A stretch of DNA of 64,000 nucleotides from Alphaproteobacteria bacterium (GTDB taxonomy: Bacteria > Pseudomonadota > Alphaproteobacteria > Caulobacterales > Hyphomonadaceae), in contig WGLW01000023.1 in NCBI GenBank assembly GCA_016125405.1, forward strand, positions 163,118 to 227,117, read 5' to 3'. Both the position numbers and the translations under genes were made by a program. The notes beneath the pieces are model-generated. The model made no database searches, was not told the DNA's origin, and was given only the letters and a program-made list of their open reading frames with translations. This document shows positions 38,384 to 48,761 of the stretch, one piece after another; position 1 is the stretch's first letter; every line of letters starts with the position of its first letter.

Positions 38384-38387
38384 CAGA

Positions 38388-38483
38388 ATGGCTGTTAAGA
38401 AAAAAGCTGCGAAGAAGAAAACCGCCGCGAAACCCGCCGCGAAAAAGCCGGCGAAAAAAACCGCCGCGAAAAAGAAGAAGTAA
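38388..38483 (+). CDS. Lys/Ala-rich histone H1-like small protein
   Basis: A 31-residue protein, below the ORF-track cut-off: MAVKKKAAKKKTAAKPAA, then KKPAKKT-type repeats to KKKK. Nearly every residue is Lys, Ala, Pro or Thr, the composition of eukaryotic H1 tails and of bacterial histone-H1-like proteins. An excellent AAGGAG lies nine bases before the ATG, and a good hairpin terminator follows, both supporting real expression. It is expected to bind DNA or RNA electrostatically in the cytoplasm. The overlapping frame at 38335-38823 is an Arg/Pro-rich shadow of this gene. Confidence 0.8.
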   Translation: MAVKKKAAKKKTAAKPAAKKPAKKTAAKKKK

Positions 38484-38854
38484 CTTCGCACTGGGCGGTC
38501 GGCAGCCCGGTCCGGGCTTGAGCCGCGGGAGAGATCCCCAGGCCGCCGACCTTCCCACCGAACTAGAGTTGAATTCCTCGCGCTCATCCGGTCACCGGGT
38601 GGGCGCGAACTCTTTTGGGGCCTCGCATCCCCGCGCGCGGCGCCGTGCGGGCGCAACCTTCGCCCGGCTATTGTTCACCGCCGGTCAGGCGCTTTGCCCG
38701 GAAACGCATCCCGCGGCGCGTGAACTTCCGGCAACACTCTGCTTCCAATGGAAATTCACCATGCTGCGGCTGCCATCCGCCGTGGTTTTGAATTGTGAGC
38801 CTGTGGATGAAACGCTAGGTTGACCTCCGACCTCATGGTCAGGGGACCCTCGAG
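38484..38854. other. Non-coding gap after the histone-like gene
   Basis: No convincing gene. It holds the AGCCCGG-T-CCGGGCT dyad at 38504-38518, the hairpin terminator at 38579-38616, and the leader and promoter region of the SPFH-like gene. The track ORFs here are shadows. Confidence 0.6.
38579..38616 (+). terminator. Hairpin terminator of the histone-like gene
   Basis: A 13-pair stem CGCGCTCATCCGG / CCGGGTGGGCGCG (two G-U pairs) has a three-base loop TCA and is followed by AACTCTTTT. It is about 95 bases after the histone-like stop. Confidence 0.75.
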
Positions 38855-39877
38855 ATGGAAATCGTCGCTATTATCGGCGTCATCCTGCTGGCGCTGTTGT
38901 TCGCCTTCCTCATCTACAGAGCAGCGCGCACCTACGACGCCGGCGCGCACGCCACCTTCATCACCGCCAAGGGCGGCGAGTACTATGGCGCCCTGCGCGC
39001 GCCGATCACGCTCTGGAACCCGATGATCAAGGTGCTGAAGGACAAGCACGCCCCCGCCATCTCGATCATCACCCTCGATCCGTCAGGCACGGACTATTTC
39101 GAGAAATCCCTGGTCACCCGCCGCACCGGCGAGGTTTCGCTGCGGGTCCACGTCTGCGCCCCCCGTCCGTTCATCTCCCGGACCTCGGAGAAGAAGCAGC
39201 TGCGCATCAAGACCCGGGTGGCTTTCCAGTTGGATATCGAACGCATCCAGATCCCCAGCCAGATGGAGGCCTTCGGGGCGACGCTGGGCGCGCGCATCGA
39301 AAACCTCTTCGACAACGCCATCGGCCAGTACGAAGACCAGGAAGTTTTCGCCCGGCAGTCCGAGATCGAAGCCTCAGTGCTGCGCCAGCTTCAGGACATC
39401 GAATTCCCGCCAGACCCGATGCACCCCACCGGCATGCCGCTGGGCATAAAGGTCTACGAGGCGATCTTCTCCTATGAACCGGTCAGCTCCAGCGGCGTGA
39501 CCGGAGACGGCGTCCGCGGCCCGATGGCCTACGCCAAGGACGATCTCGACGATCTGGCGGACATGCTGGAGAAGGCCGATCCCAAGACGGTCGAGGTCAT
39601 CATGCGGATGATGGAGATGCAGACCCGGCAGAATATCGTCGAGCTGCTCTGCAAGTCCGGCGGCCTCGTCGCCTTCACGGCGCCTGAACTGGGCCTGTCC
39701 GAACGCCCGATCGACCGCGCGCTCAGCGGCATAAACCGCATGACGCCAGTGGCCGCCGAACCGGCGCCTGCGCCCGCGCAGCCAGCGCAGACGGACGGCT
39801 CGGACACTCCGGCGGCGGCCGCTCCGGTTGACCCGGCCGCGGCCTATTACGGCCTCGGCGCGCCGAAACAGCACTAG
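38855..39877 (+). CDS. SPFH/Band 7-like membrane-anchored protein
   Basis: A 340-residue protein with one N-terminal helix (VAIIGVILLALLFAFLIYRAA) and a body resembling the SPFH/prohibitin/Band 7 fold: VTRRTGEVSLRVHVCAPRPF, KKQLRIKTRVAFQLDIERIQIP, IENLFDNAIGQYEDQEVFARQSEIEASVLRQLQDI. A helical region (KDDLDDLADMLEKADPKTVEVIMRMMEMQ) follows, then an Ala/Pro-rich tail. SPFH proteins oligomerise at membranes and scaffold microdomains or proteases. The assignment rests on pattern and layout and is not certain. The first residues MEIVAIIGV begin directly at the helix, so the start is well placed. Confidence 0.65.
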   Translation: MEIVAIIGVILLALLFAFLIYRAARTYDAGAHATFITAKGGEYYGALRAPITLWNPMIKVLKDKHAPAISIITLDPSGTDYFEKSLVTRRTGEVSLRVHVCAPRPFISRTSEKKQLRIKTRVAFQLDIERIQIPSQMEAFGATLGARIENLFDNAIGQYEDQEVFARQSEIEASVLRQLQDIEFPPDPMHPTGMPLGIKVYEAIFSYEPVSSSGVTGDGVRGPMAYAKDDLDDLADMLEKADPKTVEVIMRMMEMQTRQNIVELLCKSGGLVAFTAPELGLSERPIDRALSGINRMTPVAAEPAPAPAQPAQTDGSDTPAAAAPVDPAAAYYGLGAPKQH

Positions 39878-39989
39878 CCATAGCGTGTCCTGGCGGTTCC
39901 GCACCGCGCTTCGGCGGGCGCCGCGACGTGAGCGCTGGTAGTTTCCGACCGCTCCTGCGAAAGTGCGCCGTCGCGCAAGGGAGCAATGC

Positions 39990-41126
39990 ATGGCGGATGG
40001 AGCGGTTCAGGGCCTGGTCGGCGAGCGGTTCTCCGCCGTGCGCGCGCAGTTCGAGCGCAATCTCGCCAGCGGCGAGGACATCGGCGCCTCGTTCTGCGCA
40101 ACGGTGGACGGTGAAACAGTCGTTGATCTCTGGGGCGGCTATGCAGAGCCGGCCCGCACGCAGCCCTGGGTAAAGGACACCATCGTCAACGTCTATTCGA
40201 CCACCAAGACGATGACGGCGCTCACGGCGCTGCTGGTCGCCGACCGCGGCGAACTCGATTTCGACGCGCCGGTTGCAAAATACTGGCCCGAATTCGCCGC
40301 CAACGGAAAATCCGGCGTGAAGGTCAGCCACCTGATGAGCCACTCGGCCGGTCTTTCGGGCTGGAAGGAGCGGGTCACCAAGGAAGACCTCTACGACTGG
40401 GACAAGGTCACCTCGCTTCTCGCCGCCCAGGCGCCGTTCTGGGAGCCAGGCACGGCGTGCGGCTATCACGCGGTCACGCAGGGTTATCTGGTCGGCGAAG
40501 TGGTCCGCCGCATCACCGGCAAATCGCTGGGAACCGTCTTCCGCGAGGAGTTCGCAGAGCCGCTGGGCGCGGACTTCCACATTGGCCTGCCCGCATCCGA
40601 GGATGCGCGCGTCGCCGAACTTGTTCCTCCACCGCCGGGCACAGGCATCGGCGACGGACAGCAGAGCGACCTTCTCCGCAACATGTCGACCAATCCCCCC
40701 ATCGACGTCTCGGCGACCAGGACCCGGACATGGCGCGGGGCCGAGATTCCGGCGGCGGGCGGCACGGGCAACGCCCGTTCGGTCGCGCTGGTCCACACCA
40801 TCCTCGCCAATGGCGGCATGGGGAAAGGTAAGCGCTTCATGTCAGAGGCGGGCTGCCGCAAGGCGCTGGAATTCCAGATCGGCGGCACGGACCTGATCCT
40901 CGGCATTCCCGTGCGCTATGGCCTCGGCTTCGGGCTCACCGGGGGACGCGTGCCCCTGCCCAACCCCAATTCGATGTACTGGGGCGGCTATGGCGGCTCG
41001 CTGGCGGTCATCGACATGGATGCGCGCACCACCTTCGCCTACGCCATGAACAAGATGGCCGGCACCACGGTGGGCGATATGCGGGCCTTCAGCCTGATGA
41101 TGGAGATGTGGCAGGCGCTGGGCTAG
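39990..41126 (+). CDS. Serine hydrolase, class C beta-lactamase/esterase family
   Basis: A 378-residue member of the beta-lactamase class C family (family VIII esterases, penicillin-binding-like). The nucleophile motif SxxK is STTK in NVYSTTKTMTAL near residue 68; the second motif Y-x-x appears as CGYHAVTQGYLVGEVV. No signal peptide is visible, so a cytosolic esterase such as EstB is more likely than a secreted beta-lactamase. ATG 39990 with AAGGGAG upstream is chosen over the track's start. The stop overlaps the stop of the FAD oxidoreductase gene. Confidence 0.9.
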   Translation: MADGAVQGLVGERFSAVRAQFERNLASGEDIGASFCATVDGETVVDLWGGYAEPARTQPWVKDTIVNVYSTTKTMTALTALLVADRGELDFDAPVAKYWPEFAANGKSGVKVSHLMSHSAGLSGWKERVTKEDLYDWDKVTSLLAAQAPFWEPGTACGYHAVTQGYLVGEVVRRITGKSLGTVFREEFAEPLGADFHIGLPASEDARVAELVPPPPGTGIGDGQQSDLLRNMSTNPPIDVSATRTRTWRGAEIPAAGGTGNARSVALVHTILANGGMGKGKRFMSEAGCRKALEFQIGGTDLILGIPVRYGLGFGLTGGRVPLPNPNSMYWGGYGGSLAVIDMDARTTFAYAMNKMAGTTVGDMRAFSLMMEMWQALG

Positions 41127-42547
41127 ACGACTCGCCCCGGGTTCATCCGGTTCTCCGGATCGAGCGCCCGCTTCACCGCGCGCATCATCTCCATCTCCAC
41201 CGGCGACTTGCGCCGGGCGATCTCGTCGCGCTTCAGCTTGCCGACGCCGTGCTCGGCTGAAATCGAGCCGTTCAGCTCGGTGATCAGGTCGTGGATCGCC
41301 TGCGTGACGGCCTTGCCCTCACCCTCGAGATAGGCCTCCGCATCGCGTCCCTGCGGCGCGGTCACGTTGAAGTGGATGTTGCCGTCCCCGACATGGCCAA
41401 AGGCGATCAGGTCGCCATCCGGCGCCATCCGCTTCACCAGAGCCTCGCCGCGCTCCATGAACTCGGCCACGCGCGAGACCGGAACCGAGACGTCGTGCTT
41501 TAGAGCCTTGCCGTGGGCCTTCTCCGCCGGCGACAGGGTCTCGCGGATTTTCCACATCATGGCCGACTGGGCGATATTTTCCGCAATGGCCGCATCCCCA
41601 ACCAGCCCGGCCTCGATGGCTTCGGCCAGCAACCCCTCCATCATCTCGCGTGCGCCTTCAGGGCGCGGCAGCGACAATTCGATCAGCACGCGCCACGGCG
41701 CCACGGCCGGCAGCGGATCGCGCGTGTCGGGGATGTGCTTCAGCACCAGACCCAGCCCGAAAGCCGGGATCAGCTCGAACCCGGTCACCGCTCCGCCTGT
41801 CCATGCACGGGCGCGGGCCAGCAGCTCCACGGCGTCGGCCGGGCTCTTCACCACCACCCACGCCGTTTCCTTCACAGCGGGTTTCGGGAACAGTTTCAGC
41901 GTCGCCGCTGTCACCACGCCCAGCGTGCCCTCCGCGCCGATAAAAAGCTGCTTCAGGTCATATCCGGTGTTGTCCTTCCGGAGCCCGCGCAGGCCGTTCC
42001 AGATGCGCCCGTCCGGCAAGACGGCCTCTATGCCCAGCACCAGGTCGCGCATCATGCCGTAGCGCAGCACCGCGACGCCGCCGGCGTTGGTGGAAATCAG
42101 ACCGCCGATCGTGGCGACGCCTTCGGACCCGAGCGACAACGGGAAGAGACGACCCGCCTTGTCCGCAACCTCTTGCGCCTGCGTCAGCACGACGCCCGCC
42201 TCCAGCGTCATCGCATCGTTCAGCGGATCGACCTCGCGGACCTTGTTCATGCGCCTCAGGCTGATCAGCGCCTCGCCATAAGGCACGCCGCCATTGACCA
42301 TGCCGGAATTGCCGCCCTGCGGCGTCACCGCGATCCCGAACTCGGCCGCCAACGCAAGCGCCTTCGACACCTCTTCGGTGGAGGCTGGCTTCACGAGAAC
42401 CGGCGTCGATCCGTTCCAGCGGCCGCGCCAGTCGTGAACATGAGGCGCGATCTCCTGCGGGTCGATGGACACGCCTTTCGGACCCAGGGCCTCCGTCAGC
42501 CGGGCGATGAACGGGTCGATACGGGACTGGACGGAACTATCCGCCAT
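41123..42547 (-). CDS. FAD-linked 2-hydroxy acid dehydrogenase (D-lactate/D-2-hydroxyglutarate type)
   Basis: A 474-residue FAD-binding oxidoreductase with a PCMH-type FAD domain (VTPQGGNSGMVNGGVP, then GLISTNAGGVAVLRYGMMRDLVLGIEAVLPDG) and an FAD-linked oxidase C-terminal domain ending in ISAEHGVGKLKRDE and NPGRVV. The group oxidises D-2-hydroxy acids such as D-lactate or D-2-hydroxyglutarate; FGHVGDGNIHFNV is the metal/substrate region. The exact substrate is not resolved. Monocistronic on the minus strand, or followed by nothing: its stop overlaps the serine hydrolase stop. Confidence 0.92.
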   Translation of the reverse strand: MADSSVQSRIDPFIARLTEALGPKGVSIDPQEIAPHVHDWRGRWNGSTPVLVKPASTEEVSKALALAAEFGIAVTPQGGNSGMVNGGVPYGEALISLRRMNKVREVDPLNDAMTLEAGVVLTQAQEVADKAGRLFPLSLGSEGVATIGGLISTNAGGVAVLRYGMMRDLVLGIEAVLPDGRIWNGLRGLRKDNTGYDLKQLFIGAEGTLGVVTAATLKLFPKPAVKETAWVVVKSPADAVELLARARAWTGGAVTGFELIPAFGLGLVLKHIPDTRDPLPAVAPWRVLIELSLPRPEGAREMMEGLLAEAIEAGLVGDAAIAENIAQSAMMWKIRETLSPAEKAHGKALKHDVSVPVSRVAEFMERGEALVKRMAPDGDLIAFGHVGDGNIHFNVTAPQGRDAEAYLEGEGKAVTQAIHDLITELNGSISAEHGVGKLKRDEIARRKSPVEMEMMRAVKRALDPENRMNPGRVV

Positions 42548-42574
42548 GGCAGGGCGTCTCCTCGGGCAATGCGC

Positions 42575-43039
42575 CTAGCCTATCAGGTCGCTGCGCGGCT
42601 TGCAGCTTTTCACGCCCTTGCGCACCAGCGTCGTGACGAAAACATCACCAAAGCTGCCGACGAAGCGGAACCCCCGGGGCGCCCGCGCCGCAGAGAAACA
42701 GTTCCAGTCCGTGAATCCCGAATGTTCATAGGCGAAACAGGCCTGGCCTTCATCGTCGATCCTCAGCCGGCCATGTTCGACGCCAGCGGGGGTTTCGTAG
42801 AGCGTTTCACCCTTGGGATCGATGCATTCACGCCAGCTCATGCCGCGCCCGGTCTCGGCGCCATCTGCGTCCGTCTCCTGGACATAGCCCTGCATGTCGA
42901 TGCCGAAGAGCGCGGCTTTCGCATCCTTTGCGGACATGACCGGCGCCGAACCGCCCCCCGCCTGGGCGCACGCCGGAAGGGCCGCCAACACCATGGCGCA
43001 CGCCGCCAGGATAGCCGATGCGATCGAAATCCTCGCCAT
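42575..43039 (-). CDS. Exported protein of unknown function
   Basis: About 154 residues. A signal peptide (ISIASAILAACAMVLAALPACA) precedes a small domain with four Cys (WRECIDPKGETLYETPAGVEHG, DDEGQACFAYEHSGFTDWNCFSA, VKSCKPR), which would form disulfides in the periplasm. I recognise no family. ATG 43039 (MARISIAS) is preferred to the track start because the extra N-terminal residues would bury the signal peptide. It lies 27 bases before the FAD oxidoreductase gene on the same strand. Confidence 0.65.
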   Translation of the reverse strand: MARISIASAILAACAMVLAALPACAQAGGGSAPVMSAKDAKAALFGIDMQGYVQETDADGAETGRGMSWRECIDPKGETLYETPAGVEHGRLRIDDEGQACFAYEHSGFTDWNCFSAARAPRGFRFVGSFGDVFVTTLVRKGVKSCKPRSDLIG

Positions 43040-43171
43040 GCCCCCAGACTTACCATGCCGCCCTGAAAGCCGGAACACTCCGGATCAGCGGGCCCTATGT
43101 CCGGGTCGCAACTTGACTGGCCGGCCAAGCGCGGCTCCAAGAGACATCTCCACAAGCTCGGGAATATCTCC

Positions 43172-43945
43172 ATGCCCTATTCGCCCTTCGATCTCAGCGG
43201 CAAGGTCGCGCTCGTCACCGGCGGCAATCGCGGCATCGGCTATGGCATGGCCGAAGCGCTGGCCCAGGCCGGCGCCAGCGTCGCCATCTGGGGATCGAAC
43301 GAAAAGACCAACGGCGAGGCGGCGAAAAAACTCGGCGGCAAGGCGAAGGCGTGGACCGTCAACGTGGCCGACGAAACGGCTGTCGCCGCCGCGATGCTCG
43401 ATGTCGTGAAGCATTTTGGCCGGGTTGATACGGTCATCGCGAATGCCGGCGTGGGCGGCGGCGCCAAGTCGTTCTCCGAATTCCCGACCGAAACCTATCG
43501 CCGGGTCCTCTCGGTGAACCTCGACGGCGTCTTCTTCACCCTGCGCGAAGCCTGCAAGCACATGGTCGAGCGCGCGAAGGCGGGCGATCCCGGCGGATCC
43601 GTTGCCGGCGTAGCCTCGCTCGCCGCCATCGAGGGCGCGGCCCGCAACGAGGCCTATGCCGCCACCAAGGGCGCTGTCATCTCCATGATGAAGTCCATCG
43701 CCGTGGAACACGCCCGCTACGGCGTGCGCGCCAACTCGATCCTGCCTGGCTGGATCGCCACCGACATGACACAGGGCGCGCAGGATAACCCGGCCTTCGC
43801 CGAGAAGGTCATTCCGCGCGTGCCGATGCGCCGCTGGGGCCAGCCCGCGGACTTTGGCGGCGTCGCCGTCTACCTGTGTTCCGATGCATCGTCTTACCAC
43901 TCAGGCGATTCATTCGTGATCGATGGGGCGTATTCGATCTTCTGA
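43172..43945 (+). CDS. SDR family oxidoreductase
   Basis: About 257 residues of the classical SDR family: TGGNRGIGYGMAEAL cofactor motif, IANAGVG, and catalytic YAATKGA, with the C-terminal region GDSFVIDGAYSIF. The start at MPYSPFDLSGKVALVTGG is preferred because it begins the fold as in relatives, while the track start at 43097 adds a basic tail of unclear value. The substrate is unknown. It is a single gene between the exported-protein gene (divergent) and the M16 peptidase gene (same strand, 109-base gap). Confidence 0.92.
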   Translation: MPYSPFDLSGKVALVTGGNRGIGYGMAEALAQAGASVAIWGSNEKTNGEAAKKLGGKAKAWTVNVADETAVAAAMLDVVKHFGRVDTVIANAGVGGGAKSFSEFPTETYRRVLSVNLDGVFFTLREACKHMVERAKAGDPGGSVAGVASLAAIEGAARNEAYAATKGAVISMMKSIAVEHARYGVRANSILPGWIATDMTQGAQDNPAFAEKVIPRVPMRRWGQPADFGGVAVYLCSDASSYHSGDSFVIDGAYSIF

Positions 43946-44054
43946 TAGGCAGATCGCCCCTCCCGATCCTGAATATCGATAAAGTGTCTCGCGCTCACAC
44001 GCGTGGCTTGCTAATCCTGCTGCGTCCCTCCCGCGCCAGAGAAAAGTGAGCGCC

Positions 44055-46940
44055 ATGACCCAGCAGCCCGTCGCCCGCCTCGCCGTCGCCGCACTTGCGG
44101 GAATCCTGCTTGCTGCCTGCCAGCCTGCCAGCAAGACAGCAGAGCCTGCGACGAAGCCCGCCGGACAACTCACGATCCCGCCGCTGAAACCGGTCATGCG
44201 AACGCTGGCCAACGGTCTGCGCGTCTATGAGATGCCGGATTCGAACACGGCCAGCGTCTCGGTCGCCGTTTGGTACGATGTCGGCGGCAAGAACGACCCG
44301 GCAGGCCGCTCCGGCTTCGCGCACCTCTTCGAACACCTGATGTTCAAGTCCACCAAGGACATGCCGCCGGAAAACATGGACAAGCTGACCGAATATGTCG
44401 GCGGCTTCAACAACGCCTCAACCTGGAACGACTTCACCAACTACTACGAGACGGTTCCGGCGAACTACCTCGAGAGCGTTCTCTGGGCCGAATCCGAGCG
44501 CATGGGCTCGCTGGTCGTCGACGACGCCAACTTCAAGTCCGAACGCGATGTGGTGAAGGAAGAACTTCGCCAGTCGGTGCTGTCGCGCCCATACGGCAAG
44601 CTGTTCAACCTCTACCTGCCGGAGGCGAACTTCTCCGTGCACCCCTATGGTCGGCCGGTGATCGGGTCGATCAACGATCTCGACAGCGCCACCATCGACG
44701 ACGTTCGAGCCTTCCATGCGGCTTACTACCGGCCCGACAACGCGATCCTCGTGATCTCCGGCAATTTCGATACGGCCAAGGTCGACGCCTGGGTCGACAA
44801 GTATTTCGCGCCGCTCACGACGCCCAAGCGGCCCATCCCGCGCGTGACCGCGGTTGAACCTGCCCGCACCGCACCGAAATCCCTCATCGTCTACGAACCC
44901 AACACGCCGCTGCCGGCCGTGGTGGTGTCATGGCCCGGCCTCGCGCCGGACAGCCCGGACCTCGCCGCCTGGATGATTATGGACGCCATCCTGCAGCGCG
45001 GACAGGATTCCCGCCTCTACAACGCGATGGTCTACAACCAGAAACTGGCGGCCGAGGTCGAATCCAACTTCGAGGTCACGCAACAGGCTGGCGTCTATGC
45101 GCTGATCGCCATTCTCAGCGAGGGCAAGTCGGCCGACGATGGCCTGAAATCGCTAAATGCCGAAGTGGCGAAGATGCGCGATGCGCCGGTCACCGACGCC
45201 GAGCTCGATGAAGCCCGCAACGAGTTGATCACGGAGGCGCTGGAAAGCCGCGAAACCTCGGACGGCCGCGCCTTCGAACTGGCGCGCTCGGTCATCCTGT
45301 TCAACGACCCCACCGCTTCCGACAAGCTTCTGGCCAAGCTGCAGACCGTCACGGCCGCCGATGTGCAGCGCGTGGCGAAAGCAATCATGGACGACAACCG
45401 CTCTGTCACCATCCGCTACCTGCCGGAAGCGCTGGCCAAGGGCGCCAAGTCGGACACGATCGAACCCGCCGCCACCATCGAGACGACGAAAATCGACATT
45501 CCCGCATCGGACATTCCGGTCTATGCGCTCGCCCCCGAGGGCAAGCGCGAACAGGCCCCGCCGCCCGGCCCGGCCGTCGCCGTCAACGTCCCCAGCGCCT
45601 CGGAGAAGACGCTCCCGAATGGCCTGCGCGTCATCGTCGCCAACAAGCCCGGCCTGCCGCTGGTCAGCGCGGACCTGCGCATCGCCGCCGGCGGTTCGCT
45701 CGATACGCAGGCCAAGGCCGGCCTCGCCACGCTGACCGCGGACCTCGCCACACGCGGCACCGCCACACGCTCGGCGACGGACATCTCGCGCCAGATCGAA
45801 AGCCTTGGCGCCTCGCTCAATGCCGGCGCAGGCGCCGACTCGACCGATGTCTCGCTCCGCACCCGGTCTGACAAGACGAAGGACATCTTCGCCATCATGG
45901 CGGACGTGGTGCAGAATCCGGCCTTCAAGGACGAGGAACTCGCCCGCGCCCGGCAGGAAACGCTCGACGGCCTGATGGTGTCGCTGCGCCAACCCTCGTC
46001 TGTCGGGCGCTACGCCATGACACGCCGGCTTTATGGCGACGGCCCCTACGGTTCGGTGCCCTCGCCCAAATCCATCGCCGCGCTGACGCCGGCGGACGCC
46101 GTGGCCTTCCACAAGATCCACTGGACGCCGTCCAATTCGGTTCTCGTGATCACGGGCGACATTACGCCTGAGAACGGCTTCGCCGTCGCCCGGGACTATC
46201 TGGGCGGATGGGAGCAGCCCGTCGACGTTTCGCCGCCGCCCCCGGCCCCCAAACCGGCGGCGTCATCCTCGCCTGCGGCGCCCGATGAACCGACGCCCGC
46301 GCCCCTCGTCGTCGACATTCCGAAAATCGGCCAGGCCGCCGTCTTCATGGGCCAGACCGGCCCATCGCGCACAGCGCCCGACTATTTCGCCACGCTGGTC
46401 GCCAATGATGTGCTCGGCGGCGGCTATTCGGCCCGGCTGAACGAGGAAATCCGCATCAAGCGCGGGCTTTCCTACGGCGCCTCGTCTCGTATCGCCTCGC
46501 GTAAGGATGCGGCCCCTATCATCGCCGGAGCCCAAACCCGTAACGACGCCGTGCCGCAAGTCGTGAAGCTGATGAGTGGCGAGATGTCCAAGCTGGGCGC
46601 CTCGGCAATCCCCACCGATGAGATGGACGCCCGCAAGGCGACGCTGATCGGCTCGTTCGGGCGGAGCGTCGAGACGACGGCGGGTCTGGCCGGCCAGCTC
46701 TCGGAACTCGCGCAGTTCAACCTTCCGCTCGACAAGCTGCAAACCTACACCAGCGACATCTCGGCGGTGACGCCCGAAGCGGCGGAAGCCGCCGCCAAGG
46801 CGCACTTCAATCCGGCGACAGCCGCGCTGGTCGTCGTCGGCGACGCCAAGGTGTTCGGGAAGGATCTGGCGAAGGCCTATCCGAAGCTGGAAACCATCGA
46901 GATCAGCAAGCTGAACCTCGACAGCGCCACGCTGAAATAG
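44055..46940 (+). CDS. M16 family zinc metallopeptidase (fused tandem domains), lipoprotein
   Basis: About 961 residues with a lipoprotein signal (LAVAALAGILLAAC). Two M16 units are fused: the first has the inverted zinc motif HLFEH in GFAHLFEHLMF near residue 90 and the downstream Glu region; the second (from about residue 515, SEKTLPNGLRVIVANKPG) lacks an HxxEH motif and is the inactive half. This is the layout of pitrilysin-like insulinase-family proteases, here in the periplasm and membrane-anchored. A proline-rich linker (PPPPAPKPAASSSPAAPDEP) sits within the second half. ATG 44055 or GTG 44046 could be the start. Confidence 0.93.
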   Translation: MTQQPVARLAVAALAGILLAACQPASKTAEPATKPAGQLTIPPLKPVMRTLANGLRVYEMPDSNTASVSVAVWYDVGGKNDPAGRSGFAHLFEHLMFKSTKDMPPENMDKLTEYVGGFNNASTWNDFTNYYETVPANYLESVLWAESERMGSLVVDDANFKSERDVVKEELRQSVLSRPYGKLFNLYLPEANFSVHPYGRPVIGSINDLDSATIDDVRAFHAAYYRPDNAILVISGNFDTAKVDAWVDKYFAPLTTPKRPIPRVTAVEPARTAPKSLIVYEPNTPLPAVVVSWPGLAPDSPDLAAWMIMDAILQRGQDSRLYNAMVYNQKLAAEVESNFEVTQQAGVYALIAILSEGKSADDGLKSLNAEVAKMRDAPVTDAELDEARNELITEALESRETSDGRAFELARSVILFNDPTASDKLLAKLQTVTAADVQRVAKAIMDDNRSVTIRYLPEALAKGAKSDTIEPAATIETTKIDIPASDIPVYALAPEGKREQAPPPGPAVAVNVPSASEKTLPNGLRVIVANKPGLPLVSADLRIAAGGSLDTQAKAGLATLTADLATRGTATRSATDISRQIESLGASLNAGAGADSTDVSLRTRSDKTKDIFAIMADVVQNPAFKDEELARARQETLDGLMVSLRQPSSVGRYAMTRRLYGDGPYGSVPSPKSIAALTPADAVAFHKIHWTPSNSVLVITGDITPENGFAVARDYLGGWEQPVDVSPPPPAPKPAASSSPAAPDEPTPAPLVVDIPKIGQAAVFMGQTGPSRTAPDYFATLVANDVLGGGYSARLNEEIRIKRGLSYGASSRIASRKDAAPIIAGAQTRNDAVPQVVKLMSGEMSKLGASAIPTDEMDARKATLIGSFGRSVETTAGLAGQLSELAQFNLPLDKLQTYTSDISAVTPEAAEAAAKAHFNPATAALVVVGDAKVFGKDLAKAYPKLETIEISKLNLDSATLK

Positions 46941-46949
46941 GCGGGGTTT

Positions 46950-47234
46950 CTAGATCCCGGCGACCCAGAGCTGGAAACGCGCCGCGATCACGAACGACAG
47001 CAGGACGAACAGCACGATCGCTGTCGCCACGCCGCCCGTGACCAGGCGAACCGGCGTCATGTCGGTATCGGCCAGCGGTTCGAGAAAGAAGGAGCGCAGG
47101 CTCGGCGGCTCGCATGTCTGCTTGAGGAACCAGGGCGCCAGCCGCGCCCCGATCCAGAGCGCCCAGGCCGTCAGCCCGACCGAAAACCCGAACAACCAGA
47201 GAGCCGGAACCAGATCGTCAACCCAGGCGGTCAT
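46950..47234 (-). CDS. Small two-span membrane protein
   Basis: A 94-residue protein with two helices (LWLFGFSVGLTAWALWIGARL and LVTGGVATAIVLFVLLSFVIAARFQLWV) and a short cytoplasmic or periplasmic loop between them. No family recognised. The stop is 10 bases after the convergent M16 gene stop. Confidence 0.55.
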   Translation of the reverse strand: MTAWVDDLVPALWLFGFSVGLTAWALWIGARLAPWFLKQTCEPPSLRSFFLEPLADTDMTPVRLVTGGVATAIVLFVLLSFVIAARFQLWVAGI

Positions 47235-47321
47235 CGCGAGTGAGCTCCAGAAGACGTCCCCGGCGCCTTCTGAATCAAGTCGCGAATCCCGTCAAACAGA
47301 CTTGGCGCCGCAGGGCGGCTT

Positions 47322-48605
<1,284 letters not shown>

Positions 48606-48723
48606 TCATCGAAACGTCACGCCATCATCACATGGCGGTTTTGCGAAATTTTTCGCCCAGCCCGCCCCGACGCGATTCTGTCACCGACCGGTCATGGCGC
48701 CTGACTAGTCGGTTCCGGCAGTC

Positions 48724-48741
48724 GACGCGGATCTCCGCGTC
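48724..48741. promoter_or_regulatory. Perfect 16-base dyad in the TonB receptor leader
   Basis: GACGCGGA-TC-TCCGCGTC is a perfect inverted repeat with a two-base centre, ending 20 bases before the receptor ATG. It could be an operator (for example for a metal or ligand repressor) or an mRNA hairpin near the ribosome site. Confidence 0.5.
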
Positions 48742-48761
48742 CGGGACACATCGGGGAAGAC

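Noticed and set aside
38335-38823. 162-residue Arg/Pro-rich ORF
   Set aside because: It is the +1 shadow frame of the Lys/Ala-rich gene extended through a terminator and non-coding sequence.
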